Shown: piece by piece, positions 47,901 through 60,084 of the stretch
Numbering within the stretch: position 1 is the stretch's first letter
Layout of the letters: every line of letters starts with the position of its first letter
Source of the DNA: Dichotomocladium elegans
Lineage: Eukaryota; Mucoromycota; Mucoromycetes; Mucorales; Lichtheimiaceae
NCBI GenBank assembly: GCA_025716815.1
Contig: JAIXMN010000004.1
Coordinates: forward strand, 868,001-932,000
Reading direction: 5' to 3'
DNA length: 64,000 nt
Notes under the pieces: model-generated
What the model saw: only the letters and a program-made list of their open reading frames with translations
Database searches by the model: none
Told to the model about the DNA's origin: nothing
Program-made: the position numbers and the translations under genes

Positions 47901-49787
47901 GATTTCCTCCAGCTTTTTTTCTTCCTCTTTAAGCTGTTTCTCAAGTTCCTTGAGGTCTTTTTTACGCTTTATAAGGTCGTCACCATTCTTTTTGATAGCC
48001 TCTCGCGCTTGGGTACGCCCTTCTCGATCCTGTATGCCTCATTGATGAGACCCATTGGTAATTTTTTGAGTTCAATGTGTATGTGGGTAGGTATACCTTT
48101 TGTAATGAAACTTCGGCTTTCTCCATCTTGCTTATGAGGTGTTCTTTCCGCTCGCGCAGTTGCACGTCTTCCTTTTCATACTTGGCATGGCGTTTAAGAA
48201 TTTTTTCCGTTTCAGCATCAAGGACCTGCGTTATCCGTAAGTCATTTATACAGTGACTCCTGTCTTATCCGGGCCTCACGTTGTATTCTTTTGTCGTTTC
48301 TTGGTAAACCTTGTCGAGTTCTTTGACCTCTTTCTCGAATTCAATATGGTTTGATTTCTCCTCCTCGAGTTTTTGCTTGAGCTCTTGCTGATAGAAGTAT
48401 TTAACAGATTTTATACTATTGAATTCAACTTAGACCAACATACCACCGCCTTATTTGCTGTTTCGATGTTTGTTTGTGCCTCGTAGGCATATACTTGATA
48501 GAGCTCATTCCTTCTGCGTGCTAATTCGTTTTCGCTTTCAAGATAATTCTCAGCTTCTTGTTTCTTCTCCTAAAGAAGGAATTAACAGAGTGACCTTTTT
48601 TGCTTCATCGTTGATCTTTACCTCAAGACTGTCTTTTTCTTTTCCAACATAGCGAGCCCGATTCAATTTTTCAACTCGCTCTTCGTTGATGGTCTCAAGT
48701 TTGCCATTTGCAGCTTCGATAGGTTCCTTATATTTTGATGTACCGATGATATCCTCGAGATATTCCAAAAGACCATCGTCGTTCTCATCCTTTGCCTTTG
48801 GTTTCATCAGTGCGATCGATTCGACTTCACCCTGATTGTGTTATATTGAACGCTTTTAGGCGTATGAGTTGTATACGTAATGGTCAGAGCTTACCTGTAA
48901 AATCAAGAATCGCTTGTGGTCAAGGTCAATGCCTCGCTCTCGCAGCAGTGCTGTAACTTCGGTGTAAGAGCTCGCTTTATCATTGATGAAGTATTTGCTG
49001 GAATTATTGCGATATGCATGGCGTGAAACCACCAGCTTTGAATTAGGTACTCTTTCGTATTCCTTGGGCGTGTCCTGGATCAAATTTGCTTTAGAAAGCC
49101 ATCATCCTCATGAAAAAAAGACTTCCGCTGCTTCTTACGCCATCAATAATCATCTGGAAATGAACTTCAACTGAACAAGACGTGCAATTTGGGTACTTTG
49201 CAGAGTTGTGAATCAGCTCCGAGAGCTTTCCTTGACGCATCTTATTTGCACGGTAGCCAAAGACAAAGAGTAAGGAGTCAATGACGTTCGATTTACCGGA
49301 TCCGTTCGGACCGACGACTATTAGATACATGTCAGGTGAGCACGATAAAGGTATCTGCACAATTGCAACATACTGGCACTGAACGACTATTGAAACGTAT
49401 TTTCTACATTAGAAAGAAAACCGTTAATTGGCGCTATTCCATGCTTACCTTTTGAAAAGGACCAATGACCTGCCGTCCAGCATAAGACTTGAAATTATTG
49501 AGCACCATCTTGGTAATAACGAGACGAGGTTTTCGCTCTTCTGATTCCTTGGACTTTTCTTGTGCATGGACCTGAGGGGCGAACGACACTCGGCGGTCAT
49601 CGTTGCTAGCCTGAGTTTGCCGACCTGAATCTCTCAACGAAGACGGAATCTGATCAACGTTGGGCAGCAGGGTGGCATCAGTCTGCATGGGTTCCTGTGA
49701 TGATCTGACATTGGTTTCTTTAAAGTCAGTGTCGTTTATCGTGTTATTCTCATCAACATGTCGCTTTTTTCGAGGTGGTTGTGTCAT
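44908..49787 (-). CDS. SMC4: Condensin subunit SMC4
   Basis: SMC4 pairs with SMC2 in condensin to compact mitotic chromosomes. Start at 49787. The head reads LVITKMVLNNFKSYAGRQVIGPFQK (first exon, ends 49449), SFSA on a 13-nt microexon (49386-49374), then VGPNGSGKSNVIDSLLFVFGYRANKMRQ (Walker A). Next come DHKRFLILQGEVESIALMKPK (Q-loop), about 350 residues of coiled coil, and the hinge (ACPALDNIVVETVEAGQACIEYL, GAMTGGGNR). A second coiled coil, NISNLSGGEK (signature) and LYVMDEIDAALDFRNV (Walker B) follow. It ends with a Pro/Thr-rich tail after PSMIATL. Many introns of about 50-70 nt interrupt the coils; not every border was fixed. SMC4 rather than SMC2 is indicated by the long N-terminal extension and LSELIHNSA. 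Confidence 0.95.
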
Positions 49788-50447
49788 TTTGATTATTTAT
49801 GCCCGTTGTTGGATGTGAAAATAATAAAACGCGACCACACGCATTTTTGTACCTTTCTGGAACTGGAGACGTGTTTCAATCGCCGACATTCGCAATGGCA
49901 AGACCATCATGCCATATCCTGCTATATTTTCACAGTAGACTCAAGCTCTTGATACACCAGTTTAGCGGAGAGCGCGTAATAAATGAGGTAATTAGGTCTA
50001 TACCGCACTCCTTTTGCTTCTGTCGCCTTAATATGCTATTTGCTATGTCTTCTTGCAACAATGAAACCCATGGCGCTCTACGCGCAATTACTTACCCCTC
50101 TTTGGTGTCTTTGTTCCTGCATTAATGATAGGAATAAAATATTATTGTCGTCCCATGATATACTCAACAGCCTGTCGGTTAGATAGCATCTTATTGTCTG
50201 AATTGAACGCACATGCTTTGGTCCGCACATTCTCCCCCGCCCCTGGGCGCTATCACGACTCGGCTGAATTTTGGAAGCGCTGCCATCTCATACTACTTTG
50301 GTGCTACGTAGGGCTTCATCACAAAGAACGAAACGGGATTAGATGATGGGGATATCAGGGATATGCTCGTAGGAAGATTCTCCCTATTATCTTATATATA
50401 TCATCTTCGTTTTAACAATCAAGTTATCTTCTAATATATTATACTTT
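49788..50447. other. Intergenic, upstream of SMC4
   Basis: The promoter region of SMC4 and the 3' flank of RRP46; no coding feature. Confidence 0.4.
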
Positions 50448-51400
50448 TTATTCATCCATAAGCTGCTGATACTCTTTTTGTTTCTTAGAGTCCACAGCAA
50501 CCCGTAAGAAGCCATGGACTTTATCGACCGCTTCATAGCATTTATCGTGGCATACAAAGTACTAAATTCTTTGTTAAGAACGATACAGTGTGGTGAGCCA
50601 AATAAGTCTTACCTGTTCTTGGGTGAATTCGCCCGCAGAATCAGATAATAGTACATGTGGGGTTTTGCTTAAATTATCGAATGCAAAAGTATGTACAGAT
50701 GCCGCGTTCTGGGTTTTGTGTTAGTGCATCGCTGCAAAAGAGCATGCGGACTCCTATAATATTTTATCCGTCTACCTCAAGTTCTTTGGTTGTCGGATCC
50801 ATTACAATTTCTTCTGTTTTACGGTCGATCATGCAGGTCATTGCCGCTATCATAAATTTCATGGGTATACCGCCGTCGAGCAACGCGAGCGTGATTCCGT
50901 TTAACGAGGCTGCAAGCACCTGCGAAATATATATATATATAGGGAGAGAGAGAAAAGAATACATCGTTGAGCGGAATGGAAAGAATCGCGTTTCGTTTTC
51001 ATTACCGATCCATCATCTTTCAACACCTGTACCACGATCTGAATAAGCGTGCGAGGCATCATGCCTCCGAGGATTACAGGCTCTATCGCCGTCCGTAAAG
51101 TTTGTTCGAGCAGCTTTTCTTTAGTCGTTGCAACCCCCTTATCCGGGCGCACAACCACTTCGACCGTAGCCTCGTCCATTTTCTCGTCGCGCATTTGTAC
51201 CTCGACCGGTCCAACCACAGACACCATAACTGACGTTTCGCCTGAATGACTTTAATGTAAGCTAGGATAGCAGAGATCAACCTCCCGATTAGCGCTGTAC
51301 CGAATTCGAAAGTTGCAGATCCGTCTGCCTGATTCAAGACATTCTGTGAGGCTGAAAAATTGCGTAGTTGGGTGTTTTCAGTTCTGCGGTCAGGTCTCAT
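50448..51400 (-). CDS. RRP46: RNA exosome ring subunit Rrp46
   Basis: An RNase PH-like, non-catalytic subunit of the nine-subunit exosome ring. Exons 51400-51301, 51241-51006, 50919-50776, 50708-50613 and 50561-50448 join in phase. Landmarks: MRPDRRTENTQLRNFSASQN, GSATFEFGETSVMVSVVGPVEVQMRDEKMDEATVEVVVRP (read in pieces across the first two exons), PRTLIQIVVQVLKDDGS, LNGITLALLDGGIPMKFM, and HVLLSDSAGEFTQEQ. The product has about 229 residues. The phosphate-binding and catalytic residues of bacterial RNase PH are not conserved, as expected for this subunit. Confidence 0.93.
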
Positions 51401-52874
51401 TATGGAAAGTTTGAAAGGACAGAGAAAAGAGTTTCTACTGACACATAAAACGCAGTCAATGCCCCCCCCCATTATTACTCTCCGACAAAGCAATCCGTCT
51501 TTTATTCCCAACCCATTAATCGTAGCATACAGAGATACTGTACAGAGTACCACGTAGATACACTGGTTCATGTACTCTGACGAACTCATAATATTGATGA
51601 AATAATACATAGCAATATTGAATGATTTGGTAACAACTACAGTATCGCTATCTTGAGCCTTTCCAAGTTAATGCGGTAATAATTATGAGGATTTTGTCAC
51701 CGGCTTGCCGCAAGATCTGGATTTTTCCAAGGATCGTCCACGAAGATGTTCTCTGGTATGGTGTATGGTAAGATATTGCAAGCCATTGAATGTTAACAAT
51801 GAATGAAAACTTTTGGCTCTCACAGTTAGTGCCACGATTGCAAATAATTCACCAAAATTAGTATAAATGCAGGGAAATTCGTATGTTAGACCGTTGAAAT
51901 TCTTCGCACGTAATCTCGCGGAGAGGCCATCCAAAAAAATATGCCATATATTCTATGTGAGGTCATTCATTTCGTCGAAGCAAGAAGCGAGGGTTACCTA
52001 TTTCATTGGAAACAAACGATGCTGAGATTTTTTAATATATCTTTCCGGAAGTGGGCCCCTGCAGCTGCTCGCAAAAAAAAAAAAAAACATGTCATCCATC
52101 AACCTAGGCAGTGTAAATGTGTTTCGAGAATCTCTTTGTGGACAACATAAACATCATCCTATATTCTATCCCGTTTTTAAGAAGCATCAGGTCGGCTCAA
52201 ACCGATCTTATATTGCAGCCGTTCCAGATACGGTCAAACCCCCCTCATTCCATCTCGCGGAAGTTAACTTATGGGCCATGTCCATGCAGTCAACGTATTC
52301 TGCTAAGTAAACCTTCAGGTCTTAACTTCAATATTGTTCAAGGCTGTGCCAAGTATAGCCCAAAGTCGGCTAACAAGGTCCATCTCTGTTCCTAAGTTTG
52401 CAATCATTTCAAGGGACCTCCCAGCGATACATGGTCATGACTCGGAGCGTAAGTTTTGCTCAGGTTTGCTGGAAAGGAACTCTTGCGACAACAACCCTCT
52501 AAGGGTCGCTGAGATGTTGAATGGAATCAGCATGTCAGGAAGACAACCAACTTGAGGGGTTGAGCTTCTCAACTATTCTGACCTGCTTCCATTCAGCAAT
52601 GATTGCTATGTAGATAAGCTATCATTCCTTCAGTTTTTGGCCAAATGTCGTAAGCAGCATGGTAAAGTAATATCTAAAATGACGGAAAAACAAGGAGAAA
52701 GGGTTCAATCAAATTTTCTCCTCTGCATGTCTTTTGTGGCATAGCTGATGTGTATGTCTGTGGTGATATGAGTCGAAGAGATCTTCCCCCCGCCAAGTCT
52801 GCATTAAGCAATTGCTTGCACTTCTATAGGCATTACCTTTGGGCTAGCATGAACATATAAAATAGTGGTATTGA
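51401..52874. other. Gene-poor interval
   Basis: About 1.5 kb with only short, featureless frames. An A run (about 52071-52087) and several direct short repeats occur, but no element could be delimited. It is the 3' flank of the Zn2Cys6 gene that follows on the minus strand. Confidence 0.4.
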
Positions 52875-55072
52875 TTATTGCGTAGATGCAGAAGAGGCTT
52901 TAAGCATGTCTAGGACAGTAAACACGGTGGTTGATTCGTTTGCAAATAAAGAACCATTTTCATAAGTCGGTAAAGGATCACACGACGGTCGCCAGTCTGC
53001 AAGATACTTTGTTATGATCTCAACGTGCTCTACTGAGCCGTATGAATCCCACGCCAGCTCGTTTACATGACGAAGATAGTCAAGTGCATTGGTAATGTCC
53101 TGCAAAAGTTTCTCTCCGATGGATGCCTTGTGGAGATTTAGCTTTTGAATTAGGGCGAGAATGAATCTTAGAGAAGCGTAGGCCTTCAATTTGTGTACAA
53201 CCGAAGTTCCGGGACATTGGCATAAATACTTTGGTGGGAGATCAATATCTGCTAATTGCTCTGGGTATGATGAAAACTAACCTTGTGGATCGAGACCGTA
53301 GTACAAAGGTGATTAAGAAAGATGGCAGACTGGCAATCGAGCTTGTCCCATATCCAATGTTCAAACACAAGTGTTATAACATCTGCTGCTTGCCGGCACA
53401 TCGAAATTGCCAAATTATCTGGAAAACGTGTACCCGCAAGCATGCTGGGATCGGGTACTACGGGTAAAAAGCTGTCAAACAGGACTACCCAATTGAGCGC
53501 ATGTTCCAACAAGAAGATATAGAGCCCCCGTTGGTGCCATCGACTAAGTGTCTTTGTGGTCATCAGCATGTTAATTTTGTATTTATCGTCTGTATGTTCG
53601 TAGAGCTTTCGCAGTTGTCGTACATGCTGAATAATCATGTTCAGCTGCTTTTGCTTATCCTTTTCCTTTTTAAAGCTCGAAATGCTGTTCCTAAGGTCGA
53701 TTCGCATCCATCGAGTTTCAATCATCAGCCGCAAACAACCCGTATAATCCAAGTCTTGTTCGATCATCCCTTCGCACACTTGGGGCCGGTCAATATGGAT
53801 GTCCGTAAGGCGTATGGAAGGCGGGCGATCTATCAGAAGTGCTATCTGGGTGTCATATAGCCAAAGGCTCCAGAATATACGTTTCAATAATTCAGCTTCA
53901 AGTGCGGTCAAGCCTTCAATTGGATTCGGTTTATGCAGCTGAAGCGTAAATGCCTTTGACGCTGCTTGACCAATGTTCACATAAGCCTGGGTGTAGAGAG
54001 CCTGTTCCAATAAGCGAGTGGTCTTGACAAGGTTCCAGTAGACGTTAGATATTGTGCAATTGCTCAGTTGCGTACGTTCGGATAGCGGCGTGACTTGTTT
54101 GGCAACGGCCAAAACATCCAACGAGAAGAGGCCATGCGGTGTATGAACACATTTGTAGAGCGATTGGTCTGTATAGATATCGGAAGCAAGTGCAGAAAGC
54201 TCGGGATGACTGTTCACTCTTTGCAAAAGCGGCGGGGACATGAGCAGGAGGAATAGGTGAGGACATGATAATTGTAGCGGCTTGATTACATGGGGCAACA
54301 TGTATTGTGTTAACGAAGTGCGCACAGGCACGTATATGGCATCGCGATCCTCGTCACCCTTGGTCACGGCGGGAAGGTCTTGGAGAAGCGAACCGGTACT
54401 CTGTACGCGATAGACACTATCGAGGGCTTGAGGAAGTACTGCTGCCAACTCCGTCATCGTTGTAAGGTTGGTGAAGATCATTTTTTGCCCACCCGAGCTT
54501 GGTGTAACCTTCCAGCCATATTCCGTTGCAAGCCTTGTGAGATCATCGTCGCCTGACTAAGTGGTAGAGTGATGGGTTGGCCAACATCAGAAGTCGTGGA
54601 TGATGACTTTAAGGTTCCCGTCCTTCTATTCTTATATAGCTCGCTCAATGGCGCACGCAGGAAACTACCTCACCTGCCGCCTCATACATGAATATTAACC
54701 TGGTTTTGAATCCCGACAAGTAGAGAGTCTACTCTGTTGGAGATGTCACCAATCTCGGTGTAGATGTCGTCCCGTTTCTGGCGGTCGGATATATGGTCAT
54801 AGCGCATTCCGCTGTGCGAGTAACTGCATTCAGCGTTGGCTTTAAGACAATTACTACATTTGGGTCTCTGTTCGTCGCACTTTACATGTCGACGCCGACA
54901 CCTGCGTGAATGACACAAACGGTAAGCAAAATAGGCTCAAGTGGATGCTTTAGGGAGGTCTCCAGCCAAGGGAGAAAACAAACACGTTGCATTTTCTTGA
55001 TTCACGGCTGGAACGAAGCACTGAGGGGTCTGGGTAGCTCTGAGCTTCTTGCCATAATCGTTTAGGTGGCAT
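52875..55072 (-). CDS. Zn2Cys6 transcription factor with fungal MHR domain
   Basis: A zinc-cluster activator or repressor of the Gal4 class. Exons: 55072-54984, 54901-54700, 54556-53282 and about 53183-52875. The binuclear cluster is split by intron 1 and reads RKCNVCRRRHVKCDEQRPKC then SNCLKANAEC, spacing C-x2-C-x6-C-x6-C-x2-C-x6-C. The middle homology region carries HPELSALASDIYTD, ALYTQAYVNIGQAASKAF, ALEAELLKRIFWSLWLYDTQ and LIDRPPSIRLTDI, the typical fungal-TF core. The product has about 620 residues. It is transcribed divergently from a second Zn2Cys6 gene 124 bases away. The target genes are unknown. The last exon's acceptor was chosen by phase and is the weakest point. Confidence 0.88.
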
Positions 55073-55196
55073 ATCGAGGAGAAAATAAAGAGAGAGAAAG
55101 GCTACAATATGTGTGGTACAAGACAAGCTTGTAAGAGGGGAGGGGTTACGGCTCAAGAGAGGAACTATCTTTTTCAACCTCCTTTTGATCTTGTAA
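55073..55196. promoter_or_regulatory. Compact divergent promoter between two Zn2Cys6 genes
   Basis: Only 124 bases separate the two start codons, so both regulators must share promoter sequence. No obvious inverted CGG zinc-cluster site was found by eye. Confidence 0.55.
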
Positions 55197-57146
55197 ATGT
55201 CGACCAAACCTCCCCCGAACAAACGAAGACGGCAGGTCGGGACCTGCATAAGGTACACATTTACTGACGATTCGTGGGAAGGCATTTCGTTTTGACCTTT
55301 CATTCAAAATAGTTGCCGTTCCTCTCGGAAGCAATGTGACAAGGGAAATCCTTGCCGCAATTGTGTCGACAACAATCGCAGGTGCCTTTACGCCAAGGAG
55401 TTCCCATATAGTAACTTACCACGGGAAGAACAGGCTGCTATTTTGGAACGGCTCCTCTTTGATACCCGTGGTAAATTCGAGCTGCTCAGGGATTACATCG
55501 AGCGGAACTCGATCAGCGACTGGCGGTCTCAAGTGGTCTTAGCGAATAATCGCCGCACACTGGTTCGCAACATCCGGCTGGAGGCAGATATGCACCAATA
55601 CATGCGGCGGTATACTGCGAGCTGGCTTATCAACGTCTCGGTGCCTGGTCAACCTGAATGGCGAGTGCATGATAGGGTTTTCAAGGGATCCTTCGACCGC
55701 AACGGGAGGATTCTGGATCTGATGGAATGTCTGCCAAAAGAAACTGTTTCTCCGGTCCCTCAGCTGCTGAAAAACATAGGCTACCTACCAATAGACATTG
55801 CACGAGCGATGGTATCTGTGGAGGAAGTTGAGATGATGATTGCTCTTTACAACGATTGCTATTCGTTCTCGGCGCTCCCCGACTTCATCTCCCCCCATTT
55901 TGACCAGAATGGGGAATACGATTTATTGCTGAGTTCCACGCTTTGCCTCATGTTCGCTCACTGCGTCAACCTCCATGCAATGAAGATGGACAACTATGAA
56001 ATGCTGTCCTGCGCATTCTACCACGACGCCAAAAAGAAGCGGGACGCACGCGTGGCCAACGGCGTCGACATCATGTCCCTTCATGCTACATATAATATCA
56101 TGTTATATGAGCTTGAAAATGGATTCCTCGAGGAGTGCTCTATGTCGCGACAGTATATGTCGATCATGATCGACATGCTTCATTCCCACTATGGCAACAT
56201 GTCAGTATGGCAGCAGAATTTGCTACGACATTTATTTTGGGCAATTTTCACAGCAGATGCCTCTGCACACGATATGAGAATGCAAGAGCACGTACTATGC
56301 GCACCATACATGCATGTCCATAAGCAACAGCCGTCTGACCAATGCGTTCAGATGGTAGAGAAATTAAAAGAGGAGTACATTTATTTCCGGTGCCGCCTCG
56401 CTGAAAATATTCGGGAAATATGGAAATCGTGTTACAAAGTTGAGACTCCACAGGTCGGTGGTGCAAAGGTCAAGGAACTTGAGGACAGGATGTGGGATAT
56501 CTATCATGAACTCCCAGCTTGGATCACGAGCGAGACCGAACTCGGTGACATTATACTTGAAACCTGTGAAGGCTACGAATGCTTCCGCGATGAACCAAAC
56601 AAACACGGACGCAAGCATCCCCTCTGCCACCGCTCTCTTGTCGAAGTCTGGATGCGACGTCTCCGATATCATTTTCTGGTTGAATGGCATGGTGCTTGGC
56701 TTTTTCTCTACCAGATATTCTTGCCCAAACCCGGCGACGTCATTAAACTTCCATTTATTCGGTGCCTTGAACACTGCAAACTGATGGTGGACGTCATGGA
56801 TCGATGGGCCGACGATCCTGATTTCTTTGATTGTTATTGTTACCCGTCCCTTCGCTCCCTTCTCATTACCTCCCATATCCAACGGTACCTCTTACAGTCA
56901 GATGTCTTTGAGGTGCGCCAGAAAGGATATCAGCTTCTGCATCGGCTTTTCTTGATCATCAAGCGATCCAATATCTATCACATGTATAAGGACACCAGTT
57001 TCATCATCGGTATTCGGGCAGCATTCGCGGGTATCCACAATAATTATACACAGATCGGTGGTATTTTCCCCATTTTTGACATCTCCACTGCCGCAGCAAA
57101 CAGCAGCCCGTCTGACCTGCATATGTTCTCAGCCGCGGCTTCCTAA
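55197..57146 (+). CDS. Zn2Cys6 transcription factor, divergent partner
   Basis: Exons 55197-55252 and 55313-57146 join in phase 2 and complete a zinc cluster: GTCISCRSSRKQCDKGNPC then RNCVDNNRRC, spacing C-x2-C-x6-C-x5-C-x2-C-x6-C. Without the short first exon the large frame (which opens at 55443 as an isolated ATG) would lack its DNA-binding domain. The remainder of about 580 residues is a fungal-TF regulatory region: SLHATYNIMLYELENGFLEECSMSRQYMSIMIDML, LLRHLFWAIFTADASAHDMRMQ and WMRRLRYHFLVEWHGAWLFLYQ. A basic leader (NKRRRQ) precedes the cluster and may act as a nuclear signal. The product has about 629 residues. Confidence 0.9.
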
Positions 57147-57487
57147 CAATAATAACAAATAATCATTTGTCTTTCTCTCATTTCTTGGCTATGTATGATG
57201 ATGAACAACAAAGCAAATTCAAACATGTTCTATTCATAAAAAGGAATCAATCAAGGAGGAGAGCAACTGATGGTATTCAATCTGATCTTTTTGGATGTGA
57301 AAGTATTGTTAAGAAAGAAGGGAGAAGATGGAGGCTAAAATGATACAGGAATGAGACAGAAAGAGATAAAAGACATAAATGACAAGCTGAAAAACGTATA
57401 GGATGAGGCGGGTGACGATGCTAGATATAACTGGGTAGGGGTTTACGGAGGCGGTTGACGTTGTTGTTCTTTTGGGGGAGGGATGAA
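57147..57487. other. Convergent 3' region
   Basis: The gap between the Zn2Cys6 gene (plus) and the TMEM198-like gene (minus); purine-rich, probably 3' UTRs of both. Confidence 0.4.
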
Positions 57488-58920
57488 CTAGGCAGCCGCC
57501 TTCTCTTCTACGACATTAATACCAAAGAGACGTTTATCCCTGTATATATTGAAGTAGTACTGGCCAGCTCCAGAAACCAAAGTGAGGATGATGACAAAAG
57601 CCATCATGACGATGACAGGCTGGTTCGTGATATAGACATTATAATGGTACGGATTGCCGTCAAAAATGAGCAACGTGGCGTTGATGAAGCCTGTGTGGGC
57701 AAAGAAATCGAGGCCGAGGATGAAGAGGTATGCCCCGATAAAAGACGTGCAAAAGAGAATAGTGTAACTCTCGAGGAGGACGATAAATATCACGAAAAGT
57801 ACGCCCATGCCAATAATAAAGCAGATTCGTGCCACTTTCTATTAAATAAACCAAAAAAAAAAAAAAGATGTGAATATTGGTGTGAAAAACATGGATCTGT
57901 GCAGTCAAGAAAAGGGTAACATACAATTTGAATAACCAGATTGGCCTTCCAGGACATGAGATACACCGCGAACAAGAAGCCACCCAGCACTGTTTGAATT
58001 CAATCAATAAGACTGGATAGCCTGATGTCTAAAAGAATTACTTACCTCCCACAAAATAAAGCCCGATGGGATAGAAGAATAAAAATAAAACGCCACCCAA
58101 AAGGCCAAGGCCGATGCTTACACAGATGTATACGATTTCAGTATGGGGATAACCCAAAGCAGGCTCGTTGTTCACTAATCCAATCCATGTCATATAAGCT
58201 GGAAGAGTGTGTGGTAAGTAAGAAGCCAACGTACAAAGTGAACGGAGTTTCCATCCAGTGGCGTACCAAAAAAGACAAATCCAACGAATCCGAGAGTTGG
58301 GCGGAAGAAACGGAAGCCGAAGATCATGAAGTAAAGTCCAATGAGAATGCAGGTGATACCCGTGAATCCCTGAGCAACAGTGATCCCATAGCCATATGTA
58401 TCTATGGAGCCGAAAACAAGGCGGCAATCAGAGCGCTGCGTAAGTATTTTCTCAATTTTAGAGAAAGGAGCAAGGATTAAGAGCACTCACGCCATAGGTA
58501 GTCGCTCCAACATTGAGCGTCACAGGTATACTTATCATCGTCCGGTGAAGATGGGGAGCCCGTCGGCGAGGAATGAACCGTCTTTGTTCTTGTCACGGTC
58601 TTGACCTTGTTATTGCCACAATAAATAGTGGTGGTGTGCCAGAGCTGCCGAATATCTGCATTGACATCCTTGTCCACAATACCACTGTCACGGTTGCAGT
58701 CATTTGCCCAGTCCTGGATCATACTGAGCGTTTCCTGGACATTATTGCGTTTGACGAGTTTGCGTCCCTCTATATCGGGTGCTCCAGTGGGTAAGACTCG
58801 GACATCACCCGCTTGATAGGGAATAGTTGCAGTAGGTTTCAGCGGCACGAGGGCATTAACATGGACATGGTAGCTAAATAGCGCAAGGAGTAAGAAAAGT
58901 ACGTAAATGCTTTTGTGCAT
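57488..58920 (-). CDS. TMEM198/TM7SF3-like (DUF4203) membrane protein
   Basis: Start at 58920 gives a signal peptide (YVLFLLLALFSYHVHVNA), then a luminal N-terminal domain of about 125 residues with Cys pairs (WANDCNRDS, TTTIYCGNNK, YTCDAQCWSDYLWREC). The rest is a multi-helix domain: GYGITVAQGFTGITCILIGLYFMIFGFRFFRPTLGFVGFVFFG, a helix around VYICVSIGLGLLGGVLFLFFYPIGLYFVGG, VLGGFLFAVYLMSW, and IGMGVLFVIFIVLLESYTILFCTSFIGAYLFILGLDFFA. It ends with a further TM and a short tail (KRLFGINVVEEKAAA). At least five exons. The FRFFRPTLGFVGF and GLD-type turns are characteristic of DUF4203. Function unknown; membrane trafficking or signalling is speculation. Confidence 0.8.
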
Positions 58921-59000
58921 TGTCGTATTGTGGATTAAAACAATGAGCAAAAGAAAGAAAGAAAGAGAACGATGGGTTTATTGTTATTCTTAAAGATAGT

Positions 59001-59291
59001 TCACTCTTGGGTGAATATCAGGAATTGTTTTGCACCTTCCATTATTGCTAGAGTTTCTGCCGCTTTGAGGGATTCAAGTGCGGGCGGATAACTGATTTCA
59101 GGATATTTCCATTTTTGAACAAATGTTTTTCTTCCCTCTCGTTGATTACACTGAACACTTTCGGGAAGTAAATTCGTCTTCACCAGGAAGCACATATGCA
59201 TCCCGTGGGTGGCAAGAATAAAGGTTGAAATATAGTCTGAGGCGTCCTGTTGCCTACAAGCGATGCCATTTTTTTTCTTCTTCCTTTCCAT
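59001..59291 (-). CDS. Hypothetical short protein
   Basis: A frame from MERKKKKNG to the stop at 59001, about 97 residues, with a fairly protein-like C-terminal half (ATHGMHMCFLVKTNLLPE, EISYPPALESLKAAETLAIM). Not recognised. A longer reading starts at 59363. It could be the last exon of an unplaced or broken gene at the edge of the mobile-element island. No upstream exon was found. Confidence 0.3.
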   Translation of the reverse strand: MERKKKKNGIACRQQDASDYISTFILATHGMHMCFLVKTNLLPESVQCNQREGRKTFVQKWKYPEISYPPALESLKAAETLAIMEGAKQFLIFTQE

Positions 59292-59399
59292 AATTGGAAA
59301 TTCTAGTAGTGAACATTCAGTTCTTGCATGAAAAGTGAGAAAGAAAATAAAATCTAATACCAAATGTTATCCTAATGGAAGAAGCCTCAACGAAGCGGA

Positions 59400-59580
59400 A
59401 TTATATGTACACGCTACTCTGCATCAATGCGAGGTGAGAATCTTCAAGCTCGTATTTGAAAAATGGCTGAGTGCGGCTGCGGCTACCAATCGTCCTGGGA
59501 TTCACGTTCGCACAGCACAAAAATGGGTTGAACAATGCGAGAAGGATATCTCCATCCATTCGTAATAAGGAACATAATAG
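59400..59580 (+). mobile_element. Tc1-mariner transposase fragment (HTH only)
   Basis: The plus strand shows SAAAATNRPGIHVRTAQKWVEQCEKD, equivalent to the helix-turn-helix of the element at 9.1 kb (AAKQLGVHVRSVQQW). It stops after about 60 residues, and no DDE part follows in register. Confidence 0.6.
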
Positions 59581-60084
59581 ATATTTTAAGATCATCATGG
59601 ATGTTGGTAACTGGGTTTGATGCCACAAATCTTTAATGGAAGTACAACTGAATATGCGAATAGCCATTGGATGGTTGATCAAATCACCGGACAATCACTG
59701 AACGAGGCTGCATGACAATAAATCGTATCTGATTTCCTGAGAGACACTGAAAAGTGAGCACGATATTGAATGTCCTGGATGCTTTATTATACAGCCGTGC
59801 AGGTTTTTCTGAGGAACAGGATAACTAAGACAAAAACTGTGGTCTTGATGGCACGGTTGTGTGATAAATGACTATAGGAGATGGAGGTCTATGATTTCCT
59901 GGCCTGGAACTGATAAGGTCGAGGCCCGTAACTTTTAGGTCTGATTTTTTCTTCAGCTTTCAGGTTAGAGAGCGATTTGCCAGTGAGAGCGAGAGGTAGA
60001 TGATCCGTTTTTTTGAGAGAGAGAGTCATTTGTAGGCAAAGCATCTGGCGCTTCTTGGCGCTGCTTTTTCGACCTTTTAATTGC

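Noticed and set aside
54540..54610. tRNA-like stretch with A-box- and B-box-like pieces (GACTAAGTGGTAGAGTG, GGTTCCCGTCC)
   Set aside because: No paired acceptor or anticodon stem could be drawn, the B box deviates at key bases, and the stretch falls in the region of intron 2 and the start of exon 3 of the Zn2Cys6 gene.
57455..58480. Plus-strand frames of 154 and 151 codons
   Set aside because: Charged, low-quality sequences exactly antisense to the hydrophobic exons of the TMEM198-like gene.
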